Shown in pieces: positions 29,086 through 37,882 of a stretch of DNA of 64,000 nt. Both the position numbers and the translations under genes were made by a program. The stretch comes from Streptomyces cellulosae (GTDB taxonomy: Bacteria; Actinomycetota; Actinomycetes; Streptomycetales; Streptomycetaceae): contig NZ_JOEV01000034.1 in assembly GCF_000721105.1 (NCBI RefSeq), positions 20,493 through 84,492 of the forward strand, given 5' to 3'. Under the pieces are notes generated by a model, which saw only the letters and a list, made by a program, of their open reading frames with translations, did no database searches and was not told the DNA's origin. Within the stretch, counting starts at the first letter, position 1; the number at the start of each line of letters is the position of its first letter.

Positions 29086-30404
29086 CGGTCGACGCCTCCC
29101 ATCACGGGGTCGATGGACGCGACAGCGACGATGACGTCGGCGACCTGGCCGCCCTCGCACATCGCCGCCATGGCCTGCAGGTTGGTGAAGGACGGGTCGC
29201 GGAAGTGGACCCGGTAGGGGCGGGTGCCTCCGTCGGAGACGGCGTGCACCCCGAGCTCGCCCTTGGGTGACTCGACCGCCACGTAGGCCTGTCCCGGCGG
29301 CACGCGGAAGCCCTCGGTGACCAGCTTGAAGTGGTGGATCAGGGCCTCCATGGAGGTGCCCATGATCTTCTTGATGTGGTCGAGGGAGTTGCCGAGACCG
29401 TCCGGGCCCAGGGCCAGCTGGGCGGGCCAGGCGATCTTCTTGTCCTCGACCATGACCGGGCCGGGCTGCAGCCGGTCCAGGCACTGCTCGACGATCCGCA
29501 GGGACTGGCGCATCTCGTCCAGACGGATCAGGAAGCGGCCGTAGGCGTCGCAGGTGTCGGCAGTCGGGATCTCGAAGTCGTACGTCTCGTAGCCGCAGTA
29601 CGGCTGGGTCTTGCGCAAGTCGTGCGGCAGGCCGGTGGAGCGCAGGATCGGGCCGGTGGCGCCGAGGGCCATGCAGCCGGCCAGGTCGAGGTAGCCGATG
29701 TCCTGCATGCGGGCCTTGAAGATGGGGTTCCCGGTGGCGAGCTTGTCGTACTCCGGGAGGTTCTTCTTCATCTTCTTCACGAACTCGCGGATGTGGTCCA
29801 CCGCGCCGGGCGGCAGGTCCTGCGCGAGTCCGCCGGGGCGGATGTACGCGTGGTTCATCCGCAGGCCCGTGATGAGCTCGTAGATGTCGAGAATCATTTC
29901 ACGATCACGGAATCCGTAGATCATGATCGTGGTGGCGCCGAGTTCCATACCGCCGGTGGCGATGCACACCAGGTGCGAGGACAGCCGGTTCAGCTCCATG
30001 AGGAGCACCCGGATGATCGTGGCCCGGTCGGTGATCTGGTCCTCGATGCCGAGGAGTTTCTCGACGGCGAGGCAGTAGGCGGTCTCGTTGAAGAAGGACG
30101 TCAGGTAGTCCATGCGCGTCACGAACGTGGTGCCCTGCGTCCACGTGCGGAACTCGGTGTTCTTCTCGATGCCGGTGTGCAGGTAGCCGATGCCGCAGCG
30201 GGCCTCGGTGACCGTCTCACCGTCGATCTCGAGGATCAGGCGGAGCACGCCGTGGGTGGAGGGGTGCTGGGGGCCCATGTTGACGACGATGCGTTCGTCG
30301 TCGGCGCGGGCCGCCGACTGGACGACCTCGTCCCAGTCGCCACCGGTGACCGTGTAGACGGTGCCCTCTGTGGTCTCCCTAGGGGAGGCTTGCGAAGTGC
30401 TCAT
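29082..30404 (-). CDS. nuoD: NADH-quinone oxidoreductase subunit D
   Basis: A 440-residue 49-kDa-type subunit lining the quinone pocket. It has [15 protein letters not shown], with the quinone-contacting His loop, then [13 protein letters not shown] and [14 protein letters not shown]. It ends DPVMGGVDR as NuoD proteins do. The ATG at 30404 overlaps the nuoC stop (ATGA). In this organism it would reduce menaquinone, consistent with nearby mqn/men genes. Confidence 0.96.
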   Translation of the reverse strand: MSTSQASPRETTEGTVYTVTGGDWDEVVQSAARADDERIVVNMGPQHPSTHGVLRLILEIDGETVTEARCGIGYLHTGIEKNTEFRTWTQGTTFVTRMDYLTSFFNETAYCLAVEKLLGIEDQITDRATIIRVLLMELNRLSSHLVCIATGGMELGATTIMIYGFRDREMILDIYELITGLRMNHAYIRPGGLAQDLPPGAVDHIREFVKKMKKNLPEYDKLATGNPIFKARMQDIGYLDLAGCMALGATGPILRSTGLPHDLRKTQPYCGYETYDFEIPTADTCDAYGRFLIRLDEMRQSLRIVEQCLDRLQPGPVMVEDKKIAWPAQLALGPDGLGNSLDHIKKIMGTSMEALIHHFKLVTEGFRVPPGQAYVAVESPKGELGVHAVSDGGTRPYRVHFRDPSFTNLQAMAAMCEGGQVADVIVAVASIDPVMGGVDR

Positions 30405-31162
30405 GAGTACGACCTCCGCTGGTCCGGAGCCGGGATCTGGGCGCCCTTGTACTCGACGGGGATGCCGCCGAGGGGGTAGTCCTTGCGCTGCGGGTGGCCC
30501 TGCCAGTCGTCCGGCATCATGATCCGCGTCAGGGCCGGGTGGCCGTCGAAGACGATCCCGAAGAAGTCGTAGGTCTCGCGCTCGTGCCAGTCGTTGGTCG
30601 GATAGACGGAGACCAGGGACGGGATGTGCCGGTCGGTGTCCGGGGCGCTGACTTCGAGGCGGATCAGCCGGTTGTGGGTGATCGAGCGCAGGTGGTAGAC
30701 GGCGTGCAGCTCGCGGCCCTTGTCGTGCGGGTAGTGGACCCCGCTGACGCCCGTGCACAGCTCGAACCGCAGGGCGGGGTCGTCGCGCAGCGTGCGGGCG
30801 ACCCGAAGCAGGTGCTCGCGTTCGACGTGGAAGGTGATCTCGTCGCGGTCGACGACCGTCTTCTCGATCGCGTTCTCGGGCAGCAGGCCCTGCTCCTCCA
30901 GCGCGCCTTCCAGCTCGTCGGCGACCTCGTCGAACCAGCCGCCGTAGGGACGGCTCGCGGGTCCCGGGAGGCGGACCGAGCGGACCAGGCCGCCGTAGCC
31001 GGAGGTGTCGCCGCCGTTGTTGGCGCCGAACATGCCGCGCTGGACGCGGATCTCCTCACCACCCTCGCCGCGCTGGCCGGGGAGGTTGTCGGTGCCGAGG
31101 TCCTTTTCGGGGTTCACCCCGTTCGACCCGCCCGTGCCCGTGGTGCCGTTGGCGTCGCTCAC
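30401..31162 (-). CDS. nuoC: NADH-quinone oxidoreductase subunit C
   Basis: A 253-residue 30-kDa-type subunit with the signature [16 protein letters not shown], then [18 protein letters not shown]. The first 70 residues form a Gly/Asn-rich extension ([15 protein letters not shown]). The start is GTG 31162, overlapping the nuoB stop (GTGA). Confidence 0.96.
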   Translation of the reverse strand: MSDANGTTGTGGSNGVNPEKDLGTDNLPGQRGEGGEEIRVQRGMFGANNGGDTSGYGGLVRSVRLPGPASRPYGGWFDEVADELEGALEEQGLLPENAIEKTVVDRDEITFHVEREHLLRVARTLRDDPALRFELCTGVSGVHYPHDKGRELHAVYHLRSITHNRLIRLEVSAPDTDRHIPSLVSVYPTNDWHERETYDFFGIVFDGHPALTRIMMPDDWQGHPQRKDYPLGGIPVEYKGAQIPAPDQRRSYS

Positions 31163-31713
31163 CGCAGCAGCCCCTTCATCTCGATCGTCGGCAGGGCCTT
31201 GAGCGCCGCCTCCTCCGCCTCACGGGCCGCCTCCTCGGCGTTCACGCCGAGCTTGGAGGACTGGATCTTCTGGTGGAGCTTGAGGATGGCGTCCATCAGC
31301 ATCTCCGGCCGTGGCGGGCAGCCGGGGAGATAGATGTCGACCGGGACGATGTGGTCGACGCCCTGGACGATGGCGTAGTTGTTGAACATGCCGCCCGAGG
31401 AGGCGCAGACCCCCATGGAGATCACCCACTTGGGGTTCGGCATCTGGTCGTAGACCTGCCGCAGCACCGGCGCCATCTTCTGGCTGACCCGGCCCGCGAC
31501 GATCATGAGGTCCGCCTGGCGGGGCGAACCGCGGAAGACCTCCATGCCGAAGCGCGCCAGGTCGTAACGGCCGGCGCCGGTGGTCATCATCTCGATGGCA
31601 CAACAGGCGAGGCCGAACGTGGCCGGGAAGACGGACGACTTGCGCACCCAGCCCGCGGCCTGCTCGACGGTGGTCAGCAGGAAGCCGCTCGGCAGCTTTT
31701 CTTCGAGTCCCAT
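31159..31713 (-). CDS. nuoB: NADH-quinone oxidoreductase subunit B
   Basis: A 184-residue subunit holding the terminal N2 4Fe-4S cluster. The tandem cysteines are in [11 protein letters not shown]; the other ligands are in [11 protein letters not shown] and [10 protein letters not shown]. The ATG at 31713 lies 13 bases after the nuoA stop. A short charged tail ([20 protein letters not shown]) follows the conserved core. Confidence 0.96.
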   Translation of the reverse strand: MGLEEKLPSGFLLTTVEQAAGWVRKSSVFPATFGLACCAIEMMTTGAGRYDLARFGMEVFRGSPRQADLMIVAGRVSQKMAPVLRQVYDQMPNPKWVISMGVCASSGGMFNNYAIVQGVDHIVPVDIYLPGCPPRPEMLMDAILKLHQKIQSSKLGVNAEEAAREAEEAALKALPTIEMKGLLR

Positions 31714-31726
31714 GGCTAAAGGCCCC

Positions 31727-32086
31727 TCAGTCCCATTCCAGGCCGCCGCGCCGCCATACGTACGCGTACGCGACGAAGACGGTGAGCACGAAGAGCAGCA
31801 TCTCGACGAGCCCGAAGACACCCAGGGCGTCGAAGGTGACGGCCCAGGGGTAGAGGAAGACGATCTCGATGTCGAAGACGATGAAGAGCATCGCCGTCAG
31901 GTAGTACTTGATGGGGAAGCGCCCGCCGCCGGCCGGCGTGGGGGTCGGCTCGATACCGCACTCGTAGGCCTCGAGCTTGGCCCGGTTGTACCGCTTCGGA
32001 CCGATCAGCGTGGCCATGACCACGGAGAAGATCGCAAAGCCTGCCCCGAGGGCTCCCAGTACGAGGATGGGCGCATACGCGTTCAC
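31727..32086 (-). CDS. nuoA: NADH-quinone oxidoreductase subunit A
   Basis: A 119-residue, three-helix membrane subunit with [20 protein letters not shown] and [20 protein letters not shown], the family's conserved cysteine loop and acidic helix. The start is GTG 32086 after AGGAGCGAGGAGCG. It is the first gene of the 14-gene operon; a Rex/Crp-type palindrome lies 108 bases upstream. Confidence 0.96.
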   Translation of the reverse strand: MNAYAPILVLGALGAGFAIFSVVMATLIGPKRYNRAKLEAYECGIEPTPTPAGGGRFPIKYYLTAMLFIVFDIEIVFLYPWAVTFDALGVFGLVEMLLFVLTVFVAYAYVWRRGGLEWD

Positions 32087-32193
32087 CGCTCCTCGCTCCT
32101 CTCAGTCGGCACTGACTGCTGGCGATGGCGTCGGACTCACCTCCGTCTCACGCGCCCCACGAACCCCGCCCGTTCCGGCGAAGATCGAGAACA

Positions 32194-32209
32194 TGTGAAG
32201 CAGGTCACA
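32194..32209. promoter_or_regulatory. candidate Rex (or Crp) operator upstream of nuoA
   Basis: TGTGA-AGCAGG-TCACA is a 16-bp inverted repeat with the half-sites and 6-bp spacing of the Rex operator, which in S. coelicolor is reported upstream of nuo, cyd and rex. The same bases also satisfy GTG-N6-GNCAC, the motif described for Streptomyces Crp. Either could apply. The location fits control of the nuoA-N transcript. Confidence 0.6.
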
Positions 32210-32852
32210 AGCCCAACTGATGCGCATCTTATGCCCGGCGGTCTGTGATCTGCGACACGGGGTATTACCCAAGCTTTGTGATCTCCACCACCTAACGAAG
32301 GATCATGGAGCAGGATGAGCGGTGATCTTCACACGAGATGCATCCGAGTGATCACAAGAGGTGACATTTCCGCTCGTCAGCGCAGTTCGGGAGCGGCCTC
32401 TCCATATCAAGAGGCTTCCCTTGCATGCAAATTGGCGCTGGACGAGAGCGGTTGATAGAGGCCGCGTTCACACCTCAGAACGAGGGGTGGCATGGCTGTG
32501 GATGTGTGCACGCGTTCACGAGCGGCTCCCGGGTCGTGACCCGCCCGCAACCGGTCCGTGATCCACGCGCGAGACGCGGCCGCACTTGTGACCGTTGCGT
32601 GACCTCCGCCACATCCATGAGAGGCGCATGAGAAGGAGGCTTGGCCACCGACCGCAACAGGTGGTAGGCGCTGGGCAATCCGGACGTATCAGCGAAAGCC
32701 CATGATCACAGGCTTGATCACCTGCGTCCGCAATGTCCGTTACGGCGTCAATAAAGGGCGGCGTGCCCGGCATTCAGGGGCCCGATTGAACAACTGTGGC
32801 GCACCACACGTTTCTTGAAGGTATGGAGGAGCCCCTGATACCGGTTGTTCTC
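32210..32852. other. long divergent intergenic region with clustered GTGATC motifs
   Basis: About 640 bases between the nuo promoter area and the NlpC/P60 gene, less GC-rich than average. GTGATC-type words recur near 32251, 32277, 32322, 32349 (GTGATCAC, a perfect palindrome) and 32703. A Rex-like 16-mer, TGTGCACGCGTTCACG, is at 32505-32520, with two mismatches to the consensus palindrome. A possible 25-codon leader ORF (MRRRLGHRPQQVVGAGQSG...) runs 32628-32705. I could not recognise a c-di-AMP riboswitch, which precedes some Streptomyces cell-wall hydrolase genes. Confidence 0.5.
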
Positions 32853-33671
32853 ATGTCCCACACCGCTCACATACGCAGCCACCGGAAACCCCGCCGCAGC
32901 GCGTCGAAAATCGCGATGCGGGCCGGAGTTGCCGGTGGCGTCCTCGGCACCCTGGCCGTTGCCGGGGCGTCCGGCGCGGCGAACGCCGCCGAGCCGGTGA
33001 CGCAGACCCTTGAACTGCCCACCCTGACGGCCGACCTGGGTACCCAGATCGCCGAGTCCGCGGACGCCACCCAGCAGGCCGCGGCGAACTACCAGCTGCA
33101 GGCCGAGCGCGACGCGGCCGCCGCAAAGGCCGCGAAGCAGGCCAAGGCGGACCTCGCGGAGGCGAAGCAGAAGGCCGAGGCCAAGAAGAAGGCCGCCCAG
33201 GAGGCCGCCCGGCAGGAAGCTGCCGAGCGCGCGACCCGCAGCAGCGAGCGGACCACGCTGTCCGCCTCGGCGTCCACCTCCACCTCCACCTCCACGTCGA
33301 CCACCGCTCCCGCCAGTGGCAGCGTCGCAACGGTCGTGGCCTTCCTCAAGGCGCAGGTGGGTGACGCCTACGTCATGGGCGGCACCGGCCCCAACGCGTG
33401 GGACTGCTCCGGCCTCGTCCAGGCCGCGTTCAAGCAGGTGGGTGTGGACCTGCCGCGCGTCTCGCAGGACCAGTCGATGGCCGGCACCGACGTCTCGCTG
33501 TCCAACCTTCAGGTGGGCGACATCCTGTACTGGGGTGGCAAGGGGTCCGCGTACCACGTGGGCGTCTACATCGGCGACGGTCAGTACCTGGACGCCGCCA
33601 ACCCGTCCAAGGGCGTCGTCATCCAGGATCTGTCCGGCTACCCGGCGTCGGGCGCGGTGCGGGTGCTCTGA
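32853..33671 (+). CDS. secreted NlpC/P60-family peptidoglycan endopeptidase
   Basis: About 272 residues. It has a basic N-terminus, a hydrophobic signal (AMRAGVAGGVLGTLAVAGAS) with likely cleavage after GAANA, and a coiled-coil segment rich in Ala, Lys and Glu (about 85-140). A Ser/Thr linker STSTSTSTSTTAP follows, then a C-terminal NlpC/P60 (C40) domain. The catalytic Cys is in AWDCSGLVQAAF and the His in YHVGVYIGDG. It should cleave peptide stems of peptidoglycan outside the membrane. ATG 32853 (MSHTAHIRSH) is preferred; ATG 32823 (MEEPLIP), with GAAGG close upstream, is an alternative that adds 10 residues. Confidence 0.88.
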   Translation: MSHTAHIRSHRKPRRSASKIAMRAGVAGGVLGTLAVAGASGAANAAEPVTQTLELPTLTADLGTQIAESADATQQAAANYQLQAERDAAAAKAAKQAKADLAEAKQKAEAKKKAAQEAARQEAAERATRSSERTTLSASASTSTSTSTSTTAPASGSVATVVAFLKAQVGDAYVMGGTGPNAWDCSGLVQAAFKQVGVDLPRVSQDQSMAGTDVSLSNLQVGDILYWGGKGSAYHVGVYIGDGQYLDAANPSKGVVIQDLSGYPASGAVRVL

Positions 33672-33700
33672 CACCAGGAACCACCGGAAGACTCCGCACG

Positions 33701-33731
33701 AGGGGCCGCAGCCGCGGAGGCAGCGGCCCTT
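33701..33731. terminator. hairpin after the NlpC/P60 gene
   Basis: AGGGGCCGC and GCGGCCCTT pair over nine positions (one wobble), with a 13-base loop, starting 30 bases after the stop codon. There is no U-run. It likely ends the hydrolase transcript. Confidence 0.6.
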
Positions 33732-33929
33732 CAGCACGCCTCAACGCCCTCTCTGCGCACTCCGGGCCCTGCAGGGTGCCCCGGGTGCCTCGACGCGCCT
33801 TCAGTCCCCCTCGGTCCCGCTCGGTCCTCGTCGCCGCATCCGCCACCGCGGTCGTCGCTCGCCTGAAAGGCTTTCTCCTCGGAGCCGGTTCGCCTCAAGG
33901 ACCGGCCAGCAATCCGATGGGAGACAGCG

Positions 33930-34556
33930 ATGCCGAGCGTTTTCGTCCAGGGGAAGCCCGTGGACTCGTACCCGCCGCTCGCGCCCGAAGCCCGGCGCGG
34001 GTCGGTGCGCCGCATCACCGAGACCGGCGAGGAGGTCCTGCACAGGCCCTGCCGGGACGTCACCGAGTTCGGGCCGGACCTCGCCGCGCTCATCGACGAC
34101 ATGTTCCTCACGATGTACGTCGCGGAAGGCGCGGGACTCGCGGCGAACCAAGTGGGCGTCGGTCTGCGACTGTTCGTCTACGACTGCCCCGACGACGACG
34201 GTGTCCGACATGTCGGGCACATCGTCAATCCGGTCCTCCAGCCCCTCGATGCGGCCGGCCGGCGGCTGCTCGACGAGGGTGAGGGGTGTCTGTCGGTGCC
34301 GGGTGCCGTCATGGACGTACCGCGCCCGGACCGGGCGCTGGTGCGCGGGCAGGACAAGGACGGAAGCCCGCTCGTCATCGAGGGCACGGGGTACTTCGCG
34401 CGCTGCCTCGCCCATGAGACGGACCACACCGACGGCCACGTGTACCTGGACCGGCTGTCGAAGCGGGAGCGGAAGGAAGCGCTGCGGCAGGTGGCGGACC
34501 GTCGGGAGGACGTGCTCGCCCGCCGGTCCGCCAACGCGGCGGCGCTCACCACCTAG
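33930..34556 (+). CDS. def: peptide deformylase
   Basis: A 208-residue metalloenzyme that removes the N-formyl group from nascent proteins. All three family motifs are present: GLAANQVG (motif 1), EGCLSVPG (motif 2, metal Cys) and HETDH (motif 3, HExxH). The ATG at 33930 follows GGGAGA at 8-base spacing. Streptomyces usually carry several def paralogues, so this need not be the main one. It is convergent with the reductase gene 27 bases away. Confidence 0.94.
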   Translation: MPSVFVQGKPVDSYPPLAPEARRGSVRRITETGEEVLHRPCRDVTEFGPDLAALIDDMFLTMYVAEGAGLAANQVGVGLRLFVYDCPDDDGVRHVGHIVNPVLQPLDAAGRRLLDEGEGCLSVPGAVMDVPRPDRALVRGQDKDGSPLVIEGTGYFARCLAHETDHTDGHVYLDRLSKRERKEALRQVADRREDVLARRSANAAALTT

Positions 34557-34583
34557 TGCCGCGGCAGGCACCCGTCACGCCCG

Positions 34584-35873
34584 TCACGCCTTCGGTGCCA
34601 CCTTGCTGAGCCCGTTGATGATGCGGTCCATCGCGTCGCCGCCCGTCGGGTCGGTCAGGTTGGCGAGCATCTTCAGGGTGAACTTCATCAGGACGGGGTG
34701 GGTCAGGCCGCGCTGGGCCGCGATCTTCATGACCTTCGGGTTGCCGATGAGCTTCACGAAGGCGCGGCCCAGCGTGTAGTAGCCGCCGTAGGTGTCCTTC
34801 AGGACACGCGGGTAGCGCTGGAGGGCCAGTTCGCGCCCCGCGGGTGTGGAGCGGGCGTGGGCCTGGACGATGACGTCGGCGGCGATCTGGCCGGACTCCA
34901 TGGCGTAGGCGATGCCCTCGCCGTTGAAGGGGTTCACCAGACCGCCGGCGTCGCCGACCAGCAGCAGACCGCGTGTGTAGTGCGGTTGACGGTTGAAGGC
35001 CATGGGGAGGGCCGCGCCGCGGATGGGGCCTGTCATGTTGTCCGGGGTGTAGCCCCAGTCCTCCGGCATCGACGCGCACCAGGCCTTCAACACCTCACGC
35101 CAGTCCAGCTCCTTGAAGGAGTCGGAGGTGTTCAGGACACCCAGGCCGACGTTCGACGTGCCGTCGCCCATGCCGAAGATCCAGCCGTAGCCGGGCAGGA
35201 GGCGGTCCTCGGCCCCGCGGCGGTCCCAGAGTTCCAGCCAGGACTCCAGGTAGTCGTCCTCGTGGCGCGGGGAAGTGAAGTACGTACGGACCGCGACGCC
35301 CATCGGGCGGTCCTCGCGGCGGTGCAGGCCCATCGCCAGGGACAGCCGGGTGGAGTTGCCGTCGGCGGCCACCACCAGGGGCGCGTGGAAGGTGACCTCG
35401 CGCTTGTCACCCGTGTCGCCGAGCTTGGCGTTGACGCCGGTGATGCGGCCGGTGCGGTCGTCGACGATGGGCGCGCCCACGTTGCAGCGCTCGTACAGCC
35501 GCGCGCCCGCCTTCTGCGCCTGGCGGGCGAGCTGCTCGTCGAAGTCGTCGCGCTTGCGGACGAGGCCGTAGTCCGGGAAGGAGGCGAGATCCGGCCAGTC
35601 CAGCTGAAGCCGCACACCTCCGCCGATGATTCTCAGGCCCTTGTTGCGCAGCCAGCCGGCCTCCTCGGAGATGTCGATGCCCATCGCCACGAGCTGCTTG
35701 ACCGCGCGCGGGGTGAGGCCGTCGCCGCACACCTTCTCGCGCGGGAACTCGGTCTTCTCCAGCAGGAGGACGTCGAGTCCGGCCTTGGCGAGGTGGTACG
35801 CGGTGGTGGAGCCGGCTGGCCCGGCGCCGACGACGATCACATCGGCGGTGTTTTCGGAGAGGGGCTCGGTCAC
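34584..35873 (-). CDS. geranylgeranyl-reductase family flavoprotein, probable menaquinone side-chain reductase (MenJ-like)
   Basis: A 429-residue FAD enzyme. Its motifs are VIVVGAGPAGSTTAYHL (FAD), FPREKVCGDGLTPRAV, the PxxYxWxF-like LLPGYGWIFGMGDG, and LLLVGDAGGLVNPFNGEGI. This is the GGR/MenJ family, which hydrogenates isoprenoid chains. Actinobacterial menaquinones have partly saturated tails, and the gene sits among complex I and menaquinone genes, so tail reduction of menaquinone is the best guess; polyprenyl or archaeal-type lipids are less likely. The start is GTG 35873. Confidence 0.82.
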   Translation of the reverse strand: MTEPLSENTADVIVVGAGPAGSTTAYHLAKAGLDVLLLEKTEFPREKVCGDGLTPRAVKQLVAMGIDISEEAGWLRNKGLRIIGGGVRLQLDWPDLASFPDYGLVRKRDDFDEQLARQAQKAGARLYERCNVGAPIVDDRTGRITGVNAKLGDTGDKREVTFHAPLVVAADGNSTRLSLAMGLHRREDRPMGVAVRTYFTSPRHEDDYLESWLELWDRRGAEDRLLPGYGWIFGMGDGTSNVGLGVLNTSDSFKELDWREVLKAWCASMPEDWGYTPDNMTGPIRGAALPMAFNRQPHYTRGLLLVGDAGGLVNPFNGEGIAYAMESGQIAADVIVQAHARSTPAGRELALQRYPRVLKDTYGGYYTLGRAFVKLIGNPKVMKIAAQRGLTHPVLMKFTLKMLANLTDPTGGDAMDRIINGLSKVAPKA

Positions 35874-35970
35874 GGCGGGATCTCCCCAAGTTCGGAATCT
35901 GCGTGCCGACCGGCACTGGACATGGGCAGTCTATTCAGCAGAATTGATCACCCGGCTGAAGGGCTGCCCA

Positions 35971-36507
35971 GTGAACCGAGCTCTCCCCGTAGTACGGTTG
36001 CGCGTCCCGACCGACGAGGACGCCGTGGCCTGGCACCGGGCCTTCGCCCACCCGGACGTCATGGAGTTCCACGGCGGCAGGATCGCGGAACTCTCGGTCT
36101 ACGAGGAGCTCACCGCCCGCCAGCGGCGGCACGACGCCGAGCGCGGCTTCTGCCTGTGGACCATGCTCGACGAGGCCGGACAGGTCATCGGCTTCACCGG
36201 AGCCCAGCCGTGGGAGCAGGCCTGGGGTCCCAAGGGCGAGATCGAGATCGGCTGGCGGCTCGGGCGGGGGTACTGGGGCCGGGGGTACGCGACGGCGGCG
36301 GCACGGATCACGCTGGAACGGGTCACGACGGCGGGTGTGCCGAGCGTGGTCGCCATGGTCGACGCGCGCAACACCCGGTCCGTCGCGGTGACCAAGCGGC
36401 TGGGCATGCGCCTCGCCGAGGTGTTCCGGACCCCTGCGGCGCCCCAGCGGGAGGGTCACTGCTACCGGCTCGACCTGAAGCAGCAGACGGCCACCGAACA
36501 TGGGTAG
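35971..36507 (+). CDS. GNAT family N-acetyltransferase (RimJ/RimL type)
   Basis: A 178-residue acetyltransferase with the acetyl-CoA-binding stretch IGWRLGRGYWGRGYATAAAR and, further on, ARNTRSVAVTKRLGMRLAEV. Both are typical of the RimJ/RimL-like branch that acetylates protein N-termini or small amines. The GTG at 35971 begins VNRALPVVRLRVPT, where the fold starts. It is divergent from the reductase gene; the substrate is unknown. Confidence 0.85.
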   Translation: MNRALPVVRLRVPTDEDAVAWHRAFAHPDVMEFHGGRIAELSVYEELTARQRRHDAERGFCLWTMLDEAGQVIGFTGAQPWEQAWGPKGEIEIGWRLGRGYWGRGYATAAARITLERVTTAGVPSVVAMVDARNTRSVAVTKRLGMRLAEVFRTPAAPQREGHCYRLDLKQQTATEHG

Positions 36508-36603
36508 TCACCGAGAGTAGTCGACTGTCACAGAAAGACACTCGCAGCTTCCGGGCGGCACCGGGACGGGGTTACCCTGCCAGTACCGCTGGGGGTGACA
36601 GCT

Positions 36604-36957
36604 GTGCGTATAACACCCAAATCGCCCGGGGCGCGAGTGCCGAAGCTCGTCGGACTGATGGCCATGGACGCCCGCGAGGCAGCTGAGTCGGGCGGCGTTC
36701 TGCTCGCCGCTCCCGACCGCCCCGACTTCCCTCGCACCGTCGTCGACTACGTCGTACGGCAGTACCCGCCACCCGGAGCCGAGGTGCCGCGCGGGACCGT
36801 GGTCACCGTGTGGTTCGACTTCGGCGAGGGAGAGGGCGGCGGAGGCGCGGGCGTGCACGAACCACGGCTGCCCTGTCCGGGCGGAGGCGGTATACAGCGC
36901 GAACTCGACGAGCCGGGAGATCCCTACGCCGTGGCCGGGTTCGGCTCGCTCTGCTGA
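36604..36957 (+). CDS. small PASTA-domain protein
   Basis: A 117-residue protein with a single PASTA-like domain: VPKLVGLMAMDAREAAESGG, then VVRQYPPPGAEVPRGTVVTV. PASTA domains bind peptidoglycan or beta-lactams in Ser/Thr kinases and penicillin-binding proteins. Here there is no kinase, no signal peptide and no membrane helix, so its role is unclear. The start is taken as GTG 36604, behind GGGGGTGA; GTG 36595 is the alternative. The Gly-rich tail is low complexity. Confidence 0.72.
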   Translation: MRITPKSPGARVPKLVGLMAMDAREAAESGGVLLAAPDRPDFPRTVVDYVVRQYPPPGAEVPRGTVVTVWFDFGEGEGGGGAGVHEPRLPCPGGGGIQRELDEPGDPYAVAGFGSLC

Positions 36958-37130
36958 TCGCGGGTCACTGGTCGGCGGTTGACGAGTGGCGAGTGGCGAT
37001 TGGCGATTGGCGATTGCCGGTCACCGTCAATACCGGCTACCGGTCCGCCGACTACCGACTACCGCCCGCCGGCTACGGGCTACCGGCCTTCGGCTACCGA
37101 GTACCGCCCGCCGGCGCTACCGGCCGACGG
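36958..37130. repeat. degenerate repeats between PASTA gene and menG
   Basis: GGCGATT is repeated in tandem near 36996-37015. It is followed by many CCGGCTACCGAC-like units up to the menG stop. This is a typical slippage-prone intergenic filler. No gene is apparent. Confidence 0.6.
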
Positions 37131-37838
37131 CTACGGCTGCCGGCCGCCGGCCTTGAATCCCCGGTGCAGTGCCACGATGCCGCCGGTCAGGTTGCGCCAG
37201 GCCACTTTCGACCAGCCGGCCTTCTGCAGTCGCTGGGCGAGCGCGCTCTGGTCGGGCCAGGCGCGGATGGACTCGGCGAGGTAGACGTACGCGTCGGGAC
37301 TCGAGGACACCGCGCGCGCGACCGGCGGCAGGGCACGCATCAGGTACTCGGTGTAGACGGTCCTGAAGGGCGCCCATGTCGGGTGCGAGAACTCGCAGAT
37401 CACGACCCGGCCGCCGGGCTTGGTCACCCGGTACATCTCCCGCAGGGCGGCGTCGGTGTCCTGCACGTTGCGCAGCCCGAAGGAGATGGTGACGGCGTCG
37501 AAGGTGTCGTCTTTGAAGGGCAGCTTCGTCGCGTCGCCCGCGGTGAACGGCAGCCAGGTGTGCTTGCGCTTGCCGACCTGGAGCATGCCGAGCGAGAAGT
37601 CGCAGGGGACGACGTACGCGCCGGTGCGGGCGAAGGGCAGTGAGGACGTGGCCGTGCCGGCGGCCAGGTCCAGGACCTTCTGTGCGGGGCGGGCGTCGAC
37701 GGCCTTGGCGACCTCCTTGCGCCAGACCCGGTCCTGGCCGAGCGAGAGCACGTCGTTCGTCAGGTCGTACCGTTCCGCCACGTCGTCGAACATCGAGGCG
37801 ACTTCGTGCGGCTGCTTGTTCAGGGAAGCGCGGGTCAC
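37131..37838 (-). CDS. menG: demethylmenaquinone methyltransferase
   Basis: A 235-residue UbiE/MenG-type SAM methyltransferase that adds the ring methyl in the last step of menaquinone synthesis. Signatures are [20 protein letters not shown], the SAM loop [13 protein letters not shown], and [13 protein letters not shown] followed by [21 protein letters not shown] 37838 (VTRASLNKQ) is the expected start. It fits the mqnA, mqnC and mqnE genes elsewhere in the window. Confidence 0.94.
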   Translation of the reverse strand: MTRASLNKQPHEVASMFDDVAERYDLTNDVLSLGQDRVWRKEVAKAVDARPAQKVLDLAAGTATSSLPFARTGAYVVPCDFSLGMLQVGKRKHTWLPFTAGDATKLPFKDDTFDAVTISFGLRNVQDTDAALREMYRVTKPGGRVVICEFSHPTWAPFRTVYTEYLMRALPPVARAVSSSPDAYVYLAESIRAWPDQSALAQRLQKAGWSKVAWRNLTGGIVALHRGFKAGGRQP

Positions 37839-37882
37839 GGGCCCATTCTTGCGCACGGGCCCGCCGGGCTCGCCGCACGGGT

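Noticed and set aside
32400..32820. c-di-AMP (ydaO-type) riboswitch before the NlpC/P60 gene
   Set aside because: This was expected from other Streptomyces cell-wall hydrolases, but I could not find its conserved blocks here.
36958..37130. Small genes in the CCGGCTACC-rich spacer before menG
   Set aside because: The sequence is a run of degenerate short repeats with no start signal.
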